Source: Pelomonas margarita | Lineage (GTDB): Bacteria > Pseudomonadota > Gammaproteobacteria > Burkholderiales > Burkholderiaceae_C | Reading direction: 5' to 3' | Assembly: GCF_043555875.1 (NCBI RefSeq) | Contig: NZ_JBIGHW010000009.1 | Coordinates: forward strand, 1-64,000 | Length of the DNA stretch: 64,000 nucleotides | Part shown: positions 7,881-16,402 of the stretch, in pieces | How positions within the stretch are numbered: the first letter of the stretch is position 1 | Layout: the number at the start of each line of letters is the position of its first letter | Notes under the pieces: model-generated | Databases searched by the model: none | Seen by the model: the letters and a program-made list of their open reading frames with translations, nothing else | Told to the model about the DNA's origin: nothing | Position numbers and translations under genes: made by a program

Positions 7881-9557
7881 ATGATTTTTCCCGTGGCGAA
7901 CTCGTTGATCCATCCAAAAGACACTCCCGAACTCCGCAAGGAGCGCGGCGCCTTCTTCACCCCGGAAGCCATTACGGGTTTCGTGGCGCGGTGGGCCATC
8001 AGGTCAGGCGACGATCGCGTTCTCGAGCCATCCGCCGGGGACGCGGCATTTTTGGTGGCCGCCGTATCGCAGCTTGCGAAGCTCCGCGGAGGCAAAGGCG
8101 ACGAGCCTGCGGTAGACGGCGTCGAGATTCACGCCCACAGCGCAAGGGTCGCTCGCCAAAGGGTGCGCGCGGCTGGAGGGAATGCCCGAGTTCGCCAAAG
8201 CGACTTCTTTGATGTCGCCCCAGATCCTGGCTACGACGTCGTCATCGGCAATCCTCCCTACATTCGTTATCAGAGCTTCTCGGGCGAGGCTCGGGCGAAG
8301 TCCAGACAAGCCGCGCTGCGCGGCGGCGTCGCGCTCACTGGCCTCGCTTCAAGTTGGGCTGCATTTACGGTGCACTCAGCACTCTTCTTGAAGCGGGGGG
8401 GCCGCTTGGGGCTCGTGCTTCCGGCGGAACTGCTGTCGGTGAACTATGCGGCGCCGGTGCGCCAGTTCCTGTTCGACCGATTCCGGAAGGTGGAACTGGT
8501 GCTGTTCGCGCAGCGAGTGTTTCCGGAGGCGGAGGCGGACGTCGTCCTCCTACTAGCCGAAGGTTACGGTGAGGGACCAGCGGGCCACGCGACGATTCGG
8601 CAGGCACGAAATGCCGAGAGCCTCGCCAGCTTGGAGGCAGGACAGGCGTGGACGCCCGTCGATCCCGCCGGCAAATGGACCAGCAGCATGGTGGACCAAG
8701 CCGCTCTCGACGCTTTGTACTCACTGACTCGCGCCGGACACTTCGCTCCTCTGGAGTCGTGGGGTGACACGACGCTGGGCATCGTCACGGGCAACAACAA
8801 GTACTTCGCAGTTTCGCCGGGGCGTGCCAAAGAGCTGGGACTCAAGGCTGCAGAGCTGCTTCCTCTGTCCCCTCCCGGCAGCTCGCATTTGCGTGGTCTG
8901 TCGCTGACTGCCGAATTGCTTACGAAACTAGGCAAGGACGGCCAGTCCACGCGGCTTTTTTACCCCCGCGAAGAGCCGTCAAAGGAGGCTAAGGCCTACA
9001 TAGATGACGGGCACCGAACGGGTGTGGACTTAGCTTACAAATGCCGTGTCCGGAAGGTCTGGTATCGCGTGCCGCTTGTCCGGCCCGCCGATCTGCTTCT
9101 GACCTGCATGAACGCGGACACGCCCCGGCTCGTGTCGAACGAAGCAGACGCTTATCACCTCAACTCAGTGCACGGCGTGTACCTGTGCGAAGCCAATCGC
9201 GACATTGGCCGCGAGCTTCTCTCGCTGGCGAGCCTCAACTCCGTGACGTTGATGCATGCCGAGATGGTGGGGCGCGCCTACGGTGGCGGTATCTTGAAGC
9301 TTGAGCCAAAGGAGGCCGACCTCTGGGCTGTGCCCTCGCTCTCGCTTGTGTGCGCGCGCGCGCCAGCATTGCGTGCTGTCAAGAATGGTGTGGTCTCGCA
9401 GTTGGTCAAGGGAGAGTTGATGGGCGCGGTAGACCTTGTCGATCGTGCGCTTCTCGTCGACGGACGCGTGCTATCGCGCAAGCAGGCAGAGCAGATGAGA
9501 GCTGCGCGCGAATTGCTCGCAAACCGAAGAGAAATGAGGTCCAGCAGTGGCCAGTGA
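7881..9557 (+). CDS. N6-adenine DNA methyltransferase (Eco57I/TaqI-like)
   Basis: A 558-residue gamma-type adenine methyltransferase. Visible motifs are RGAFFTPEAI (about 22-31, motif X region), VLEPSAGDAAFL (about 47-58, SAM-binding motif I) and DVVIGNPPY (about 119-127, catalytic NPPY). The C-terminal half would hold the target-recognition domain. It methylates adenine within a recognition sequence, protecting host DNA from the nuclease encoded next, whose GTG start overlaps its last 11 bases. The reading frame is open from an ATG at 7764, but homology of this family begins near LRKERGAFFTPE, so ATG 7881 is preferred. Neither start has an obvious ribosome-binding site. The N-terminal domain is too short for a fused endonuclease. 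Confidence 0.8.
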   Translation: MIFPVANSLIHPKDTPELRKERGAFFTPEAITGFVARWAIRSGDDRVLEPSAGDAAFLVAAVSQLAKLRGGKGDEPAVDGVEIHAHSARVARQRVRAAGGNARVRQSDFFDVAPDPGYDVVIGNPPYIRYQSFSGEARAKSRQAALRGGVALTGLASSWAAFTVHSALFLKRGGRLGLVLPAELLSVNYAAPVRQFLFDRFRKVELVLFAQRVFPEAEADVVLLLAEGYGEGPAGHATIRQARNAESLASLEAGQAWTPVDPAGKWTSSMVDQAALDALYSLTRAGHFAPLESWGDTTLGIVTGNNKYFAVSPGRAKELGLKAAELLPLSPPGSSHLRGLSLTAELLTKLGKDGQSTRLFYPREEPSKEAKAYIDDGHRTGVDLAYKCRVRKVWYRVPLVRPADLLLTCMNADTPRLVSNEADAYHLNSVHGVYLCEANRDIGRELLSLASLNSVTLMHAEMVGRAYGGGILKLEPKEADLWAVPSLSLVCARAPALRAVKNGVVSQLVKGELMGAVDLVDRALLVDGRVLSRKQAEQMRAARELLANRREMRSSSGQ

Positions 9558-10557
9558 GAAGACCGCCAAAGCCAAGGCCTGGGCCCTATTTGACCGCATC
9601 GTCGAGATGGCAGCGCCAAAAGGCGAGCACACCAATCCCTGGGTCAAGACTGCAGACGGAAAGCGCCGCTACGAGCCCGACTACGGAACTCTGTGCCAGC
9701 TTCTTGGAGTGCCATTGGCCCTCAAGGCAAATACCCAGTCCGGCGTGCCGGCGCTCGCACTCGACGTTTGGCTCAGCTACGAATTGCGGCGAGCGGGCTT
9801 CGGGCCCGACCAAACTTGGCCGCGCCCGGAACACCCGCGCATCCTTCCGGCTTCTGTGGCCAACCTGCTGAAGGCCCTGCCGAGAGAGGATGCGACGGCA
9901 GTCAAGAAGCTGCTGAAGAAGGAGGGCGCGATTACCGGCGTGACCTCTGCAAGCGCAAAGATCCTGGGCAAGAACTATCTGAAGCAGGTTGACGTGATCA
10001 TCACGGACTGGTCGACCGGGCCCGAGCTGTTGATCTCGACCAAACGCATGGACTCGTCATTCGGCAAGAACGCGCCGAACCGCGTCGAGGAGTCCTATGG
10101 CGACGCGAAGAATCTAAGGCTGCGACATCCCCAAGCGGCGCTCGGATTCGTGTTTGGCCTGAGCGCGAATGCGCTGGTGGAGGAGCCAGGCACCGCCGAA
10201 TGGCTCTTCGACCTGTTGATCAAGCTTGGACAAGAGGACGACGCGTATCACGCGACAGGACTCGTGCTGATGGAGTACTCGGGTGCGTCGGTCGTCGATG
10301 ACGGCGAAGAGCTTGAGCACGGCGTCCCCGAAGAGCCAGGCGTGGAGACCCAGGATGACGTTGTGCCAGCCGCGGATGGCGATCTGGAGAAGGCCATCGC
10401 CAAGCTGCCTAAGGTCAAGATCAGGCTCGACGCGACGCCCGATGAGCTCAACCCAGGACGCTTCCTCGCTGCGATGGTCGACCGCGTGCTCAAAGCGACG
10501 CCGGTAACGATGCACAAGGTCGCTCGCAAGCGTCGGGCGGAGCTTGCCTCAGCTTGA
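9547..10557 (+). CDS. Probable restriction endonuclease partner of the methyltransferase
   Basis: A 336-residue protein translated from a GTG that overlaps the methyltransferase gene by 11 bases, the usual layout of a coupled modification-restriction pair. The segment NYLKQVDVIITDWS then ELLISTKRM (about 138-160) fits a PD-(D/E)XK core with D145 and K159, where the usual acidic residue before the lysine is replaced (ISTK), as in some type II enzymes. RYEPDYGTLCQLLGVP near the N-terminus and GKNAPNRVEESYGDAKNL after the core are the other notable blocks. It would cut unmethylated DNA at the sequence the preceding enzyme modifies. No controller gene is visible. The endonuclease call is from context and the short motif. 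Confidence 0.6.
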   Translation: MASEKTAKAKAWALFDRIVEMAAPKGEHTNPWVKTADGKRRYEPDYGTLCQLLGVPLALKANTQSGVPALALDVWLSYELRRAGFGPDQTWPRPEHPRILPASVANLLKALPREDATAVKKLLKKEGAITGVTSASAKILGKNYLKQVDVIITDWSTGPELLISTKRMDSSFGKNAPNRVEESYGDAKNLRLRHPQAALGFVFGLSANALVEEPGTAEWLFDLLIKLGQEDDAYHATGLVLMEYSGASVVDDGEELEHGVPEEPGVETQDDVVPAADGDLEKAIAKLPKVKIRLDATPDELNPGRFLAAMVDRVLKATPVTMHKVARKRRAELASA

Positions 10558-10635
10558 CTATGCGTCGCCGCGCCTAAACGACCACGTAAGGTCAAATCTG
10601 CGCTGTCTCGCAGCCCGGCACTATTGGCAGTTGCG

Positions 10636-10848
10636 CTATCCGACTCGCGAAAATGGGTATGAATTCTTGATCTGGTAGGCCAAGAACTGCCCTTTAGACC
10701 CCGCCTCCTTAAACTGATCGAAGACTGCCTGCGTAACGTTGTAATACTGATAAACGGCGCCGTTCGTGAACTCCACTTCGAGCGTCTGCGAAGGTTCATC
10801 GTAGCCGATTGAGGCGACATTGGATGACGCTACGGGTTCTCGATTCAT
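10636..10848 (-). CDS. KTSC-domain small protein
   Basis: A 70-residue protein matching the KTSC domain along almost its full length: VASSNVASIGYDEPSQTLEV, then EFTNGAVYQYYNV, FKEAGSKGQFLAYQIKNSYPF. KTSC is a small domain named for its occurrence with lysyl-tRNA synthetase C-terminal regions; many members are stand-alone and their role is poorly known. The start ATG overlaps the HerA stop (TAATG), so it is translated with the SIR2-HerA operon as its third gene. The coupling suggests a role in that system, for instance as regulator, partner or trigger sensor, but nothing in the sequence shows which. Confidence 0.8.
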   Translation of the reverse strand: MNREPVASSNVASIGYDEPSQTLEVEFTNGAVYQYYNVTQAVFDQFKEAGSKGQFLAYQIKNSYPFSRVG

Positions 10849-12677
10849 TATTTATCCCCCTGTGAATCCGTTGTATCTTCGACTGGAAATCGCACGATAC
10901 CTAAGTCTCGCGTAACAGCAAAGGTCCTCTGCGCTCGCCAAGAAGCTACAACCCGGTCGTACCCCTCGGCAATACGTTTGTTGGCCCAGGCTTCGGATAC
11001 CTTGGGATCTGAGCTTTTGGGGCGTTGCTCCGGCCGCGGCAGCGCTACTCGACATCGCACGGGTAGTCTGGCTGCCTCGCCAGCAACAATTGCTTCACCT
11101 GTCCTCAATACTGGAAGCAAGTCCACCAATCCGCCCAAATTATCGGGAAGCGCACCTTTCACACGTGCGCGATCGTCCGGATTTGACAATCGCAACGCCA
11201 AAATTGTGCCACATTGCGAAAGGATGGTTTCGTCTACTTCGGCAGGGCGTTGAGAGACAACCATCGCCCCTATTCCGTATTTACGCCCTTCCTTGGCAAT
11301 TCGTTTCACAACGTCTGCTGCTGGCCCATCATCTTTGGCACCCGTAAGGTATCGGTGCGCCTCTTCCATCACGACGAGCAGAGGGCGATGTATTCCCCCT
11401 TCCGTTTTCTCCCGACTCCAATATAGCGCCTCATAGACAATTCGGAGAATTGAACCGACAAGTGTGGTCAAGACCGAACTAGGCACTCCCGACAAATCAA
11501 GAATCGTGACGGGCTTCTCATGGCCCAGCCAATCGTCTAGCAGCCGATCAAGATCGAGCGGCACTGTTCCATTCAGTGCAGGCTCCCACGGTCCAGGATG
11601 CAGGATGAAATCGAATCGATGATCTAGTAATCGCGACCGCATTAGATTTAGCTGCCGTCGAATACCCTTTGCCTGCTGGTTAAGAAACGGTCCCGCTGAA
11701 CCCATTGCGGCTGGCGTGTACTTTGGTGCGGTCAAAGTCGCCGGATCCCCCGCGCTCTCCAGCGCAGGCTGATCTCGCTGCGGGCCGTTAAATGTCCGCA
11801 TCTCGAAGTCGACTAGGTCATACCAGCATTGCTTGATACTGAACGGTACTGGGCTATCGACAGTGAGAGATTGGGGATCTAATCCGGGGAAGTTTCCCGC
11901 CGCCAGTACCGCAGCCTTCATCTCCTGAATCTTGTCGGAAAATGCAATTTCCTGGTTTTCGTTTAGGCCTCCCGCCACGAAGTCCAGAAGGTCTTTCGAT
12001 TGAAGGGCCCAGTAAGGCACGAACAGAGGCCGCTCACCGGGCTGTGGCGTCGCGCTGTAAACGCGGGCAAAGTCTGCCAACGCGTGGGTGTACTCGCCAT
12101 GCAGATCCAGCAACAGGATGCGAGACGCTGGGGCGCCGCCCTGCTGATTTGGCCGCACTATTGAACGCAGGAGGCTGGCGACTGTTGTCGATTTGCCCGA
12201 CCCTGTCGAACCTAGCACAGCGGAGTGCTTTGTCACCAGCGCGTCCAAGGAAAGCTTGACGGTGATGCTCTCAGAACTGGACAGCGTTCCTATTGCGATT
12301 TGATCAAGGCCCTCGCTACCATATATGCGCTTTAAATCTGCTTCGGTAACGATGTGCACTGCGTCGTTGATCGAAGGCAGCTGACTGAGCCCGCGCTCGA
12401 AATTATTCCCAAGCGCTTCGCCAGCCAGTTCCACCCTCATCCAGCGCCCACCGCTAGGTGATTTCAAATCTGCTGATGCGCCAACCTCGCTCACGATACC
12501 AAAGAGATCCTGGTAGCCCTGGGGAATTCGAACAAACCCGCCGACTTGGGCAACGCGGTACATATGCCCATCAATCAGCGCGATGCCAGAAGCCAGCGAT
12601 TCAGCAAGAGACACTGTGACCGTTGGCCCTGAAACAGAGACAACCAAGCCAAGAAAGGTTGGATCCTTGGCGCTCAC
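10848..12677 (-). CDS. HerA-type hexameric ATPase of a SIR2-HerA defence operon
   Basis: A 609-residue FtsK/HerA-class ATPase. The N-terminal HAS-barrel-like region (about 1-100) is followed by Walker A GSTGSGKST (about 156-164), the HerA-typical LLLDLHGEY (about 188-196) and Walker B LLVVMEEAHRY (about 435-446), then SQRPAEVDETILSQCGT in the sensor region. Its start is GTG, overlapping the SIR2 stop as GTGA. HerA proteins form hexameric DNA-translocating rings; when paired with SIR2 they form an anti-phage complex that depletes NAD+. The base composition is visibly less GC-rich than the core genes to the right, consistent with transfer. Confidence 0.88.
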   Translation of the reverse strand: MSAKDPTFLGLVVSVSGPTVTVSLAESLASGIALIDGHMYRVAQVGGFVRIPQGYQDLFGIVSEVGASADLKSPSGGRWMRVELAGEALGNNFERGLSQLPSINDAVHIVTEADLKRIYGSEGLDQIAIGTLSSSESITVKLSLDALVTKHSAVLGSTGSGKSTTVASLLRSIVRPNQQGGAPASRILLLDLHGEYTHALADFARVYSATPQPGERPLFVPYWALQSKDLLDFVAGGLNENQEIAFSDKIQEMKAAVLAAGNFPGLDPQSLTVDSPVPFSIKQCWYDLVDFEMRTFNGPQRDQPALESAGDPATLTAPKYTPAAMGSAGPFLNQQAKGIRRQLNLMRSRLLDHRFDFILHPGPWEPALNGTVPLDLDRLLDDWLGHEKPVTILDLSGVPSSVLTTLVGSILRIVYEALYWSREKTEGGIHRPLLVVMEEAHRYLTGAKDDGPAADVVKRIAKEGRKYGIGAMVVSQRPAEVDETILSQCGTILALRLSNPDDRARVKGALPDNLGGLVDLLPVLRTGEAIVAGEAARLPVRCRVALPRPEQRPKSSDPKVSEAWANKRIAEGYDRVVASWRAQRTFAVTRDLGIVRFPVEDTTDSQGDK

Positions 12678-13936
12678 GCTTTTGCCTCCCCCACATTTGC
12701 CACGGCAACGGCAACAACTGCCGCGCTTCCGGCACCCAAGGCCGCTACGTTGGCGTCGGGCGTCGCTTGGGCACTCATATCAGTCGCCTGAGCAAGGGCA
12801 CAGAAGCGAGTGAGAAAGGCGAAGTCCCCAAGCAGAAACTTACTTTCTTCTCCTTCCCACCTTGGTCCCCAGAAGGTCGCTCGAATATCTTCCCAATTCT
12901 TCGGTGGGTCACCTGGGCGCCAAGCTCCCTTGACACCGCCAATAACGGCACCATCTGCTGCGTATACCGAAAGATTGGGGCGTTCATATGCCAGCTTGCA
13001 GGCTGGCTCCTCAGATGCCAGCGGCATGTACTGAAAGGCCATCACCGCAGCGTTGGCATTCATGGCTAATGCCTCATCCAGCACGGCGCAGATATGCGCA
13101 TCGCGGAATGAAAACCCAGAAGTCAGCAAGATACTGTCTGGCGTCAAAAGGAATTGGCGCAAACGCTCAAACAGCGCCGAATATGGCTGCTTTTGCGTTA
13201 GCTCATATTTTAAGTGATCCGGATAAACGAGTTGAGAAGCTGCCTTCCCACGCCCCCGCACCACAGAATCGCCCTCCAGGGCCCAGCCCAACGAGCCATG
13301 CAATTTCCACAGTCGCGACCATCTTGGCGGCAAGTCATCACTTGCAACGCTAACAGGATCGAAGAAAGGCAAATGCCCTCCGGTGAACCCATCGAAATAT
13401 GATGCCCGAGATCGTTCAAACGCCTCTTCGAACAAAAGGTCATAATTAGTTGTGAAAATCTCGACCGGGTGCGATCGAAGAGTTCCGCTGATCCAGGAGA
13501 CCAACTCGGTATAGGGATTTCGTTCCTTGGGCAGCGGTGCCCCGACCACTTCGCCTATTTTTTTGCATATTTCTGCGCCGAGTGCCTTGTATCCGTCGGA
13601 ATCAAGGCCATGGACTTGCGCAGGACCCAACGCCTGTTGAAGCAGTCGGATTCGGGTGAGTATGGATTCGATGTTTGCGGCGGCGCCTAATTCCGCACGA
13701 ATCGCCTCGGCAGCCACCTTCTGTTGCCCACTCAATGCTTCGATTGACTGGGTCGTCAGAGCCTCCACCCCAGGCATCAATGAACGACCGCCTTCGGCGA
13801 CCAATGTCCCGGCCTCGTTCACCCGAAGCGACATCGGAGCGCCAGCGCCTACCAACATACCGATGCGCTTGCGCCCCTGCGACAGGACTTGTCGGAGATC
13901 CGACATGAAGCGATCGGGATTGTGAAAAGTCTTCAA
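12674..13936 (-). CDS. SIR2-domain NADase-like defence protein
   Basis: A 420-residue SIR2-fold protein. Nucleotide-binding signatures are GMLVGAGAP (26-34), IFTTNYD (160-166, with N164 and D166) and WKLHGS (210-215, with H213), the GAG...NxD...H set of the SIR2 defence family. A later SGFSFRDAHI also fits. Such proteins hydrolyse NAD+ on phage infection and cause abortive infection. The start is TTG (13936) with a strong GAGGGAGG ribosome-binding site six bases away; the nearest internal ATG lacks one. The last ~30 residues are Ala-rich. It is the first gene of SIR2-HerA-KTSC and the last island gene before the core chromosome. Confidence 0.85.
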   Translation of the reverse strand: MKTFHNPDRFMSDLRQVLSQGRKRIGMLVGAGAPMSLRVNEAGTLVAEGGRSLMPGVEALTTQSIEALSGQQKVAAEAIRAELGAAANIESILTRIRLLQQALGPAQVHGLDSDGYKALGAEICKKIGEVVGAPLPKERNPYTELVSWISGTLRSHPVEIFTTNYDLLFEEAFERSRASYFDGFTGGHLPFFDPVSVASDDLPPRWSRLWKLHGSLGWALEGDSVVRGRGKAASQLVYPDHLKYELTQKQPYSALFERLRQFLLTPDSILLTSGFSFRDAHICAVLDEALAMNANAAVMAFQYMPLASEEPACKLAYERPNLSVYAADGAVIGGVKGAWRPGDPPKNWEDIRATFWGPRWEGEESKFLLGDFAFLTRFCALAQATDMSAQATPDANVAALGAGSAAVVAVAVANVGEAKA

Positions 13937-14177
13937 GCGGGCCTCCCTCTGTATCTCTTAGTAACTGCCATTCTGCACGGTTTGTCATCGGTAGTTGGCA
14001 CATGTAGATGGCGAAAACCTCAGCCTCGCCAGGGTCACCAGCACTCGTGCCGTACGCACGAGTTCCAAGTTGAGTGCAAGAAGTTCCACCTTGGGTGAGA
14101 ACCGACACCCAAGTCGCTCATACCCTCGAATCTGCAGTCTGTCGCGCCAAGCTGGGCCGCCAGGCCAGGGGGCGATA
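13937..14177. other. Island/core junction region with clustered dyads and a short direct repeat
   Basis: Two perfect 8-base inverted repeats lie here: ACTCGTGC/GCACGAGT (14043-14050 and 14056-14063) and CTTGGGTG/CACCCAAG (14090-14097 and 14106-14113). AGTTCCA occurs at 14061 and 14082, 21 bases apart, with partly matching flanks (TTGAGTG and TTGGGTG). The region also carries the SIR2 ribosome-binding site at its left. Composition shifts from the mixed-GC island to the GC-rich core here, so this may hold an element end or attachment site. No gene is evident. Confidence 0.4.
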
Positions 14178-14203
14178 TGGTGTGCTACATCAGCAACACA
14201 CCA
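14178..14203. promoter_or_regulatory. Inverted repeat upstream of the gntR-type gene, candidate operator
   Basis: TGGTGTG (14178-14184) and CACACCA (14197-14203) are perfect inverted arms with 12 bases between, ending 10 bases before the regulator ATG. GntR proteins of the YtrA type usually bind such dyads in front of their own operon, so autoregulation is likely. Confidence 0.5.
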
Positions 14204-14213
14204 CGGAGCTCCC

Positions 14214-14567
14214 ATGACTCCCACCTGGACAGACCAGGCGCCGATCTACCAGCAGCTGGCCGACCGACTGGCCGTGCAGCTGCTGGACGGCAGCCCCCCG
14301 GAAGGCGAAGCCCTTCCTTCGGTGCGCGCACTCGCCAGCCAGTACGTCATCAATCCGCTGACCGTCACGCGGGCGCTGCAGGCGCTGGCCGAGCACGGCC
14401 TGGTGGAGCCGCGCCGCGGCCTGGGCATGTTCGTCACGGCCGGCGCACGTGAGCGGCTGCTGCGCCAGGAGCGCGAGCAGTTCCTGCAGAAGGACTGGCC
14501 CGCGCTGCGTGCCAAGCTCAAGCGGCTGGGCCTGTCCGCCAAGGATCTGAACTGGGAGTCGACATGA
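14214..14567 (+). CDS. GntR-family (YtrA-type) transcriptional regulator
   Basis: A 117-residue regulator made of little more than the winged helix-turn-helix: APIYQQLADRLAVQLLDGS (about 7-25), SVRALASQYVINPLTVTRAL, then EHGLVEPRRGLGMFV. The short C-terminal helix, with no large ligand domain, is typical of the YtrA subfamily, which represses ABC transporter operons and may respond to antibiotics or cell-wall stress. Its stop overlaps the start of the ABC ATPase gene (ATGA), so regulator and transporter are one operon. A dyad lies just upstream of its start. Confidence 0.9.
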   Translation: MTPTWTDQAPIYQQLADRLAVQLLDGSPPEGEALPSVRALASQYVINPLTVTRALQALAEHGLVEPRRGLGMFVTAGARERLLRQEREQFLQKDWPALRAKLKRLGLSAKDLNWEST

Positions 14568-15433
14568 ACCTCATCGAAGTCAAAAACGCCACCCTGCGCT
14601 ATGGCAAGAAAACGGCGCTCGACGATGTCTCCATCACCGTGCCGGCGGGCCGCGTCGTCGGCCTGCTGGGCCACAACGGCGCCGGCAAGACCTCGCTGAT
14701 GAAGGCGCTGGTCGGCCTTCAGCAGATGCAGGGCGAGGTGACGGTACTGGGCCTCAACCCCTTGCAGAACCGCCAGAAGCTGCTGGAGCAGCTGAGCTAC
14801 ATCCCCGACGTGGCCGTGCTGCCGCGCTGGGCGCGCGTGCATGAGCTGGTCACGCTGATGAGCCGGCTGCAGCCCAAGTTCTCTGCCGACCGGGCCCGGG
14901 CACTGCTCAAGCGCACCAGCGTCAGCGAAAACGACAAGGTGAAAAGCCTGTCCAAGGGCATGGTGGCGCAGACGCACCTGGCGCTAATCGCTGCCATCGA
15001 CGCGAAGCTGATGGTGCTGGACGAGCCGACGCTGGGGCTGGACGTGGTGTCGCGCAAGAGCTTCTACGAGATGCTCATCGACGAGTGGTGCGACGGTGAG
15101 CGCAGCGTGCTGATCTCGACGCACCAGGTAGAGGAGGTGGAGGCGCTGCTCTCCGACGTGATCATGCTGGACGAGGGCCGCGTGGCGCTGGCCATCAGCC
15201 TGGAAGACATCGACCGCCGCTTCGTCGCGCTGAACCACGACCCGGCGGCCGCCGACGCGATGGCAGCCGCCCACCCGCTGCTGCGCTACCGCGAGCAGGG
15301 GCGCACAACCTCGCTGTTCGACGGCGCCCCGCCGGAACACCTGGCCAGCCTGGGGCAGCGCGTGCGCCCCAGCCTCGTCGATCTCTTCATGGCGCTGACC
15401 CGCAACCCGGCGCTGAACAAGGCCCAGGCCTGA
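14564..15433 (+). CDS. ABC transporter ATP-binding protein
   Basis: A 289-residue ABC ATPase. Walker A is GHNGAGKTS (36-44), the signature is LSKGM (a common variant of LSGGQ in exporter ATPases), Walker B is LMVLDEPTLGLD and the H-loop is ISTHQVEE. The C-terminal ~80 residues form an extra domain often seen in drug and lipid exporter ATPases. It would pair with the permease encoded 17 bases downstream and is regulated by the overlapping gntR-type gene. The substrate is not evident. Confidence 0.92.
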   Translation: MNLIEVKNATLRYGKKTALDDVSITVPAGRVVGLLGHNGAGKTSLMKALVGLQQMQGEVTVLGLNPLQNRQKLLEQLSYIPDVAVLPRWARVHELVTLMSRLQPKFSADRARALLKRTSVSENDKVKSLSKGMVAQTHLALIAAIDAKLMVLDEPTLGLDVVSRKSFYEMLIDEWCDGERSVLISTHQVEEVEALLSDVIMLDEGRVALAISLEDIDRRFVALNHDPAAADAMAAAHPLLRYREQGRTTSLFDGAPPEHLASLGQRVRPSLVDLFMALTRNPALNKAQA

Positions 15434-15450
15434 ACCTCGGAGGATTTGCC

Positions 15451-16329
15451 ATGAACACCCACATTCCCACCCTGCTGCTGCGCGAATGGATGCAGCACAA
15501 GCGCGGCTGGCTGACGGCGGCCTTCGCTCCGCCGCTGCTATTCCTCTGCATCTTGTTGATCCCGTCGGCCACGGTCCAGGGGCTTCCGGGCGACAAGCTG
15601 CCACTGACTGCCACCATGGTGCTCGCGGTCAGCACGATGTCGGTCTACGGCATCTGCCTGCTGATCGCGCTGTTCCAACTGCCGGGCCTGGCGCGCCGCG
15701 ACGTGCAAGACCGGTCCATCGAATTCTGGCTGTCACTGCCAGGCCGCCCGAGCGAAAGCATCGCAGCCACCGTGCTGGCACACGCCTGGCTGGCACCGCT
15801 GGGCGGCCTGCTGGTCGGCACCCTGTTGGGCGGGCCGATCGCGGCGGCGGTGGTCGCCAAGCAGGAAGGCCTGGCCGCTGTCGGCACGCTGCCCTGGGGA
15901 GAGATGCTGACCCTGGTCGCCCCCATGCTGCTGCGCGCCATCGTCGGCACGGCACTGCTGCTGCTGTGGCTGGCTCCGGCCATCTTCACGCTGATGGCGG
16001 CCTCGGCCTGGCTGAAGCGCCTGGGCGTGCCGGTGGTGCTGGTCGGCGGCGGCGTTGCCGTGACGGTGCTCAAGAAGGCCTATGACATCGAATGGCCGCT
16101 GCAGGCCCTGCAGAGCCTGGTGCAGCAGGCCAGCCACGCGCTGTTCGGCAGTGAAATGGTGCTGGGCGAAGCGCTGAAAGCCGGCGACACGGCCGCCATC
16201 TGGCAATGGGCTGTGCAGGACCTTGGCCGGGCCGTCAGCCAGCTGGCCTCCCTGGAGTTCATCGGCTGGGCTGCCGTGGCGGCCGCAGGCTTTGCGCTGC
16301 TGGTGCTGAAGCGGCAACGCGCAGGCTGA
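15451..16329 (+). CDS. ABC-2-type transporter permease
   Basis: A 292-residue membrane protein with about six hydrophobic segments (for example AFAPPLLFLCILLIP, TMVLAVSTMSVYGICLLIALF, MLLRAIVGTALLLLWLAPAIFTLMA and a final FIGWAAVAAAGFALLVL). It would be the membrane half of the exporter with the preceding ATPase. LPGRPSESIAATVLAHAW after the second segment is a typical cytoplasmic coupling loop of this class. GGAGG precedes the ATG. A hairpin terminator follows the stop, closing the three-gene operon. Confidence 0.85.
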   Translation: MNTHIPTLLLREWMQHKRGWLTAAFAPPLLFLCILLIPSATVQGLPGDKLPLTATMVLAVSTMSVYGICLLIALFQLPGLARRDVQDRSIEFWLSLPGRPSESIAATVLAHAWLAPLGGLLVGTLLGGPIAAAVVAKQEGLAAVGTLPWGEMLTLVAPMLLRAIVGTALLLLWLAPAIFTLMAASAWLKRLGVPVVLVGGGVAVTVLKKAYDIEWPLQALQSLVQQASHALFGSEMVLGEALKAGDTAAIWQWAVQDLGRAVSQLASLEFIGWAAVAAAGFALLVLKRQRAG

Positions 16330-16354
16330 CGCCGCGCGGGCACGCGCAAAAGAG

Positions 16355-16380
16355 AACCGGGGCCTGCGGCCCCGGTTTCC
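16355..16380 (+). terminator. Rho-independent-like terminator after the ABC operon
   Basis: Ten-base perfect arms AACCGGGGCC (16355-16364) and GGCCCCGGTT (16368-16377) enclose a TGC loop, followed by TCC. The T-run is short. It lies 25 bases after the permease stop and before the convergent ferritin-like gene. Confidence 0.65.
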
Positions 16381-16402
16381 GTTGGTGGCTGCGCCGCCGG
16401 GC

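Noticed and set aside
14043..14170. tRNA gene as insertion site at the junction
   Set aside because: No cloverleaf, no T-loop GTTCGA pattern in the right setting, and no CCA-adjacent acceptor stem was found.
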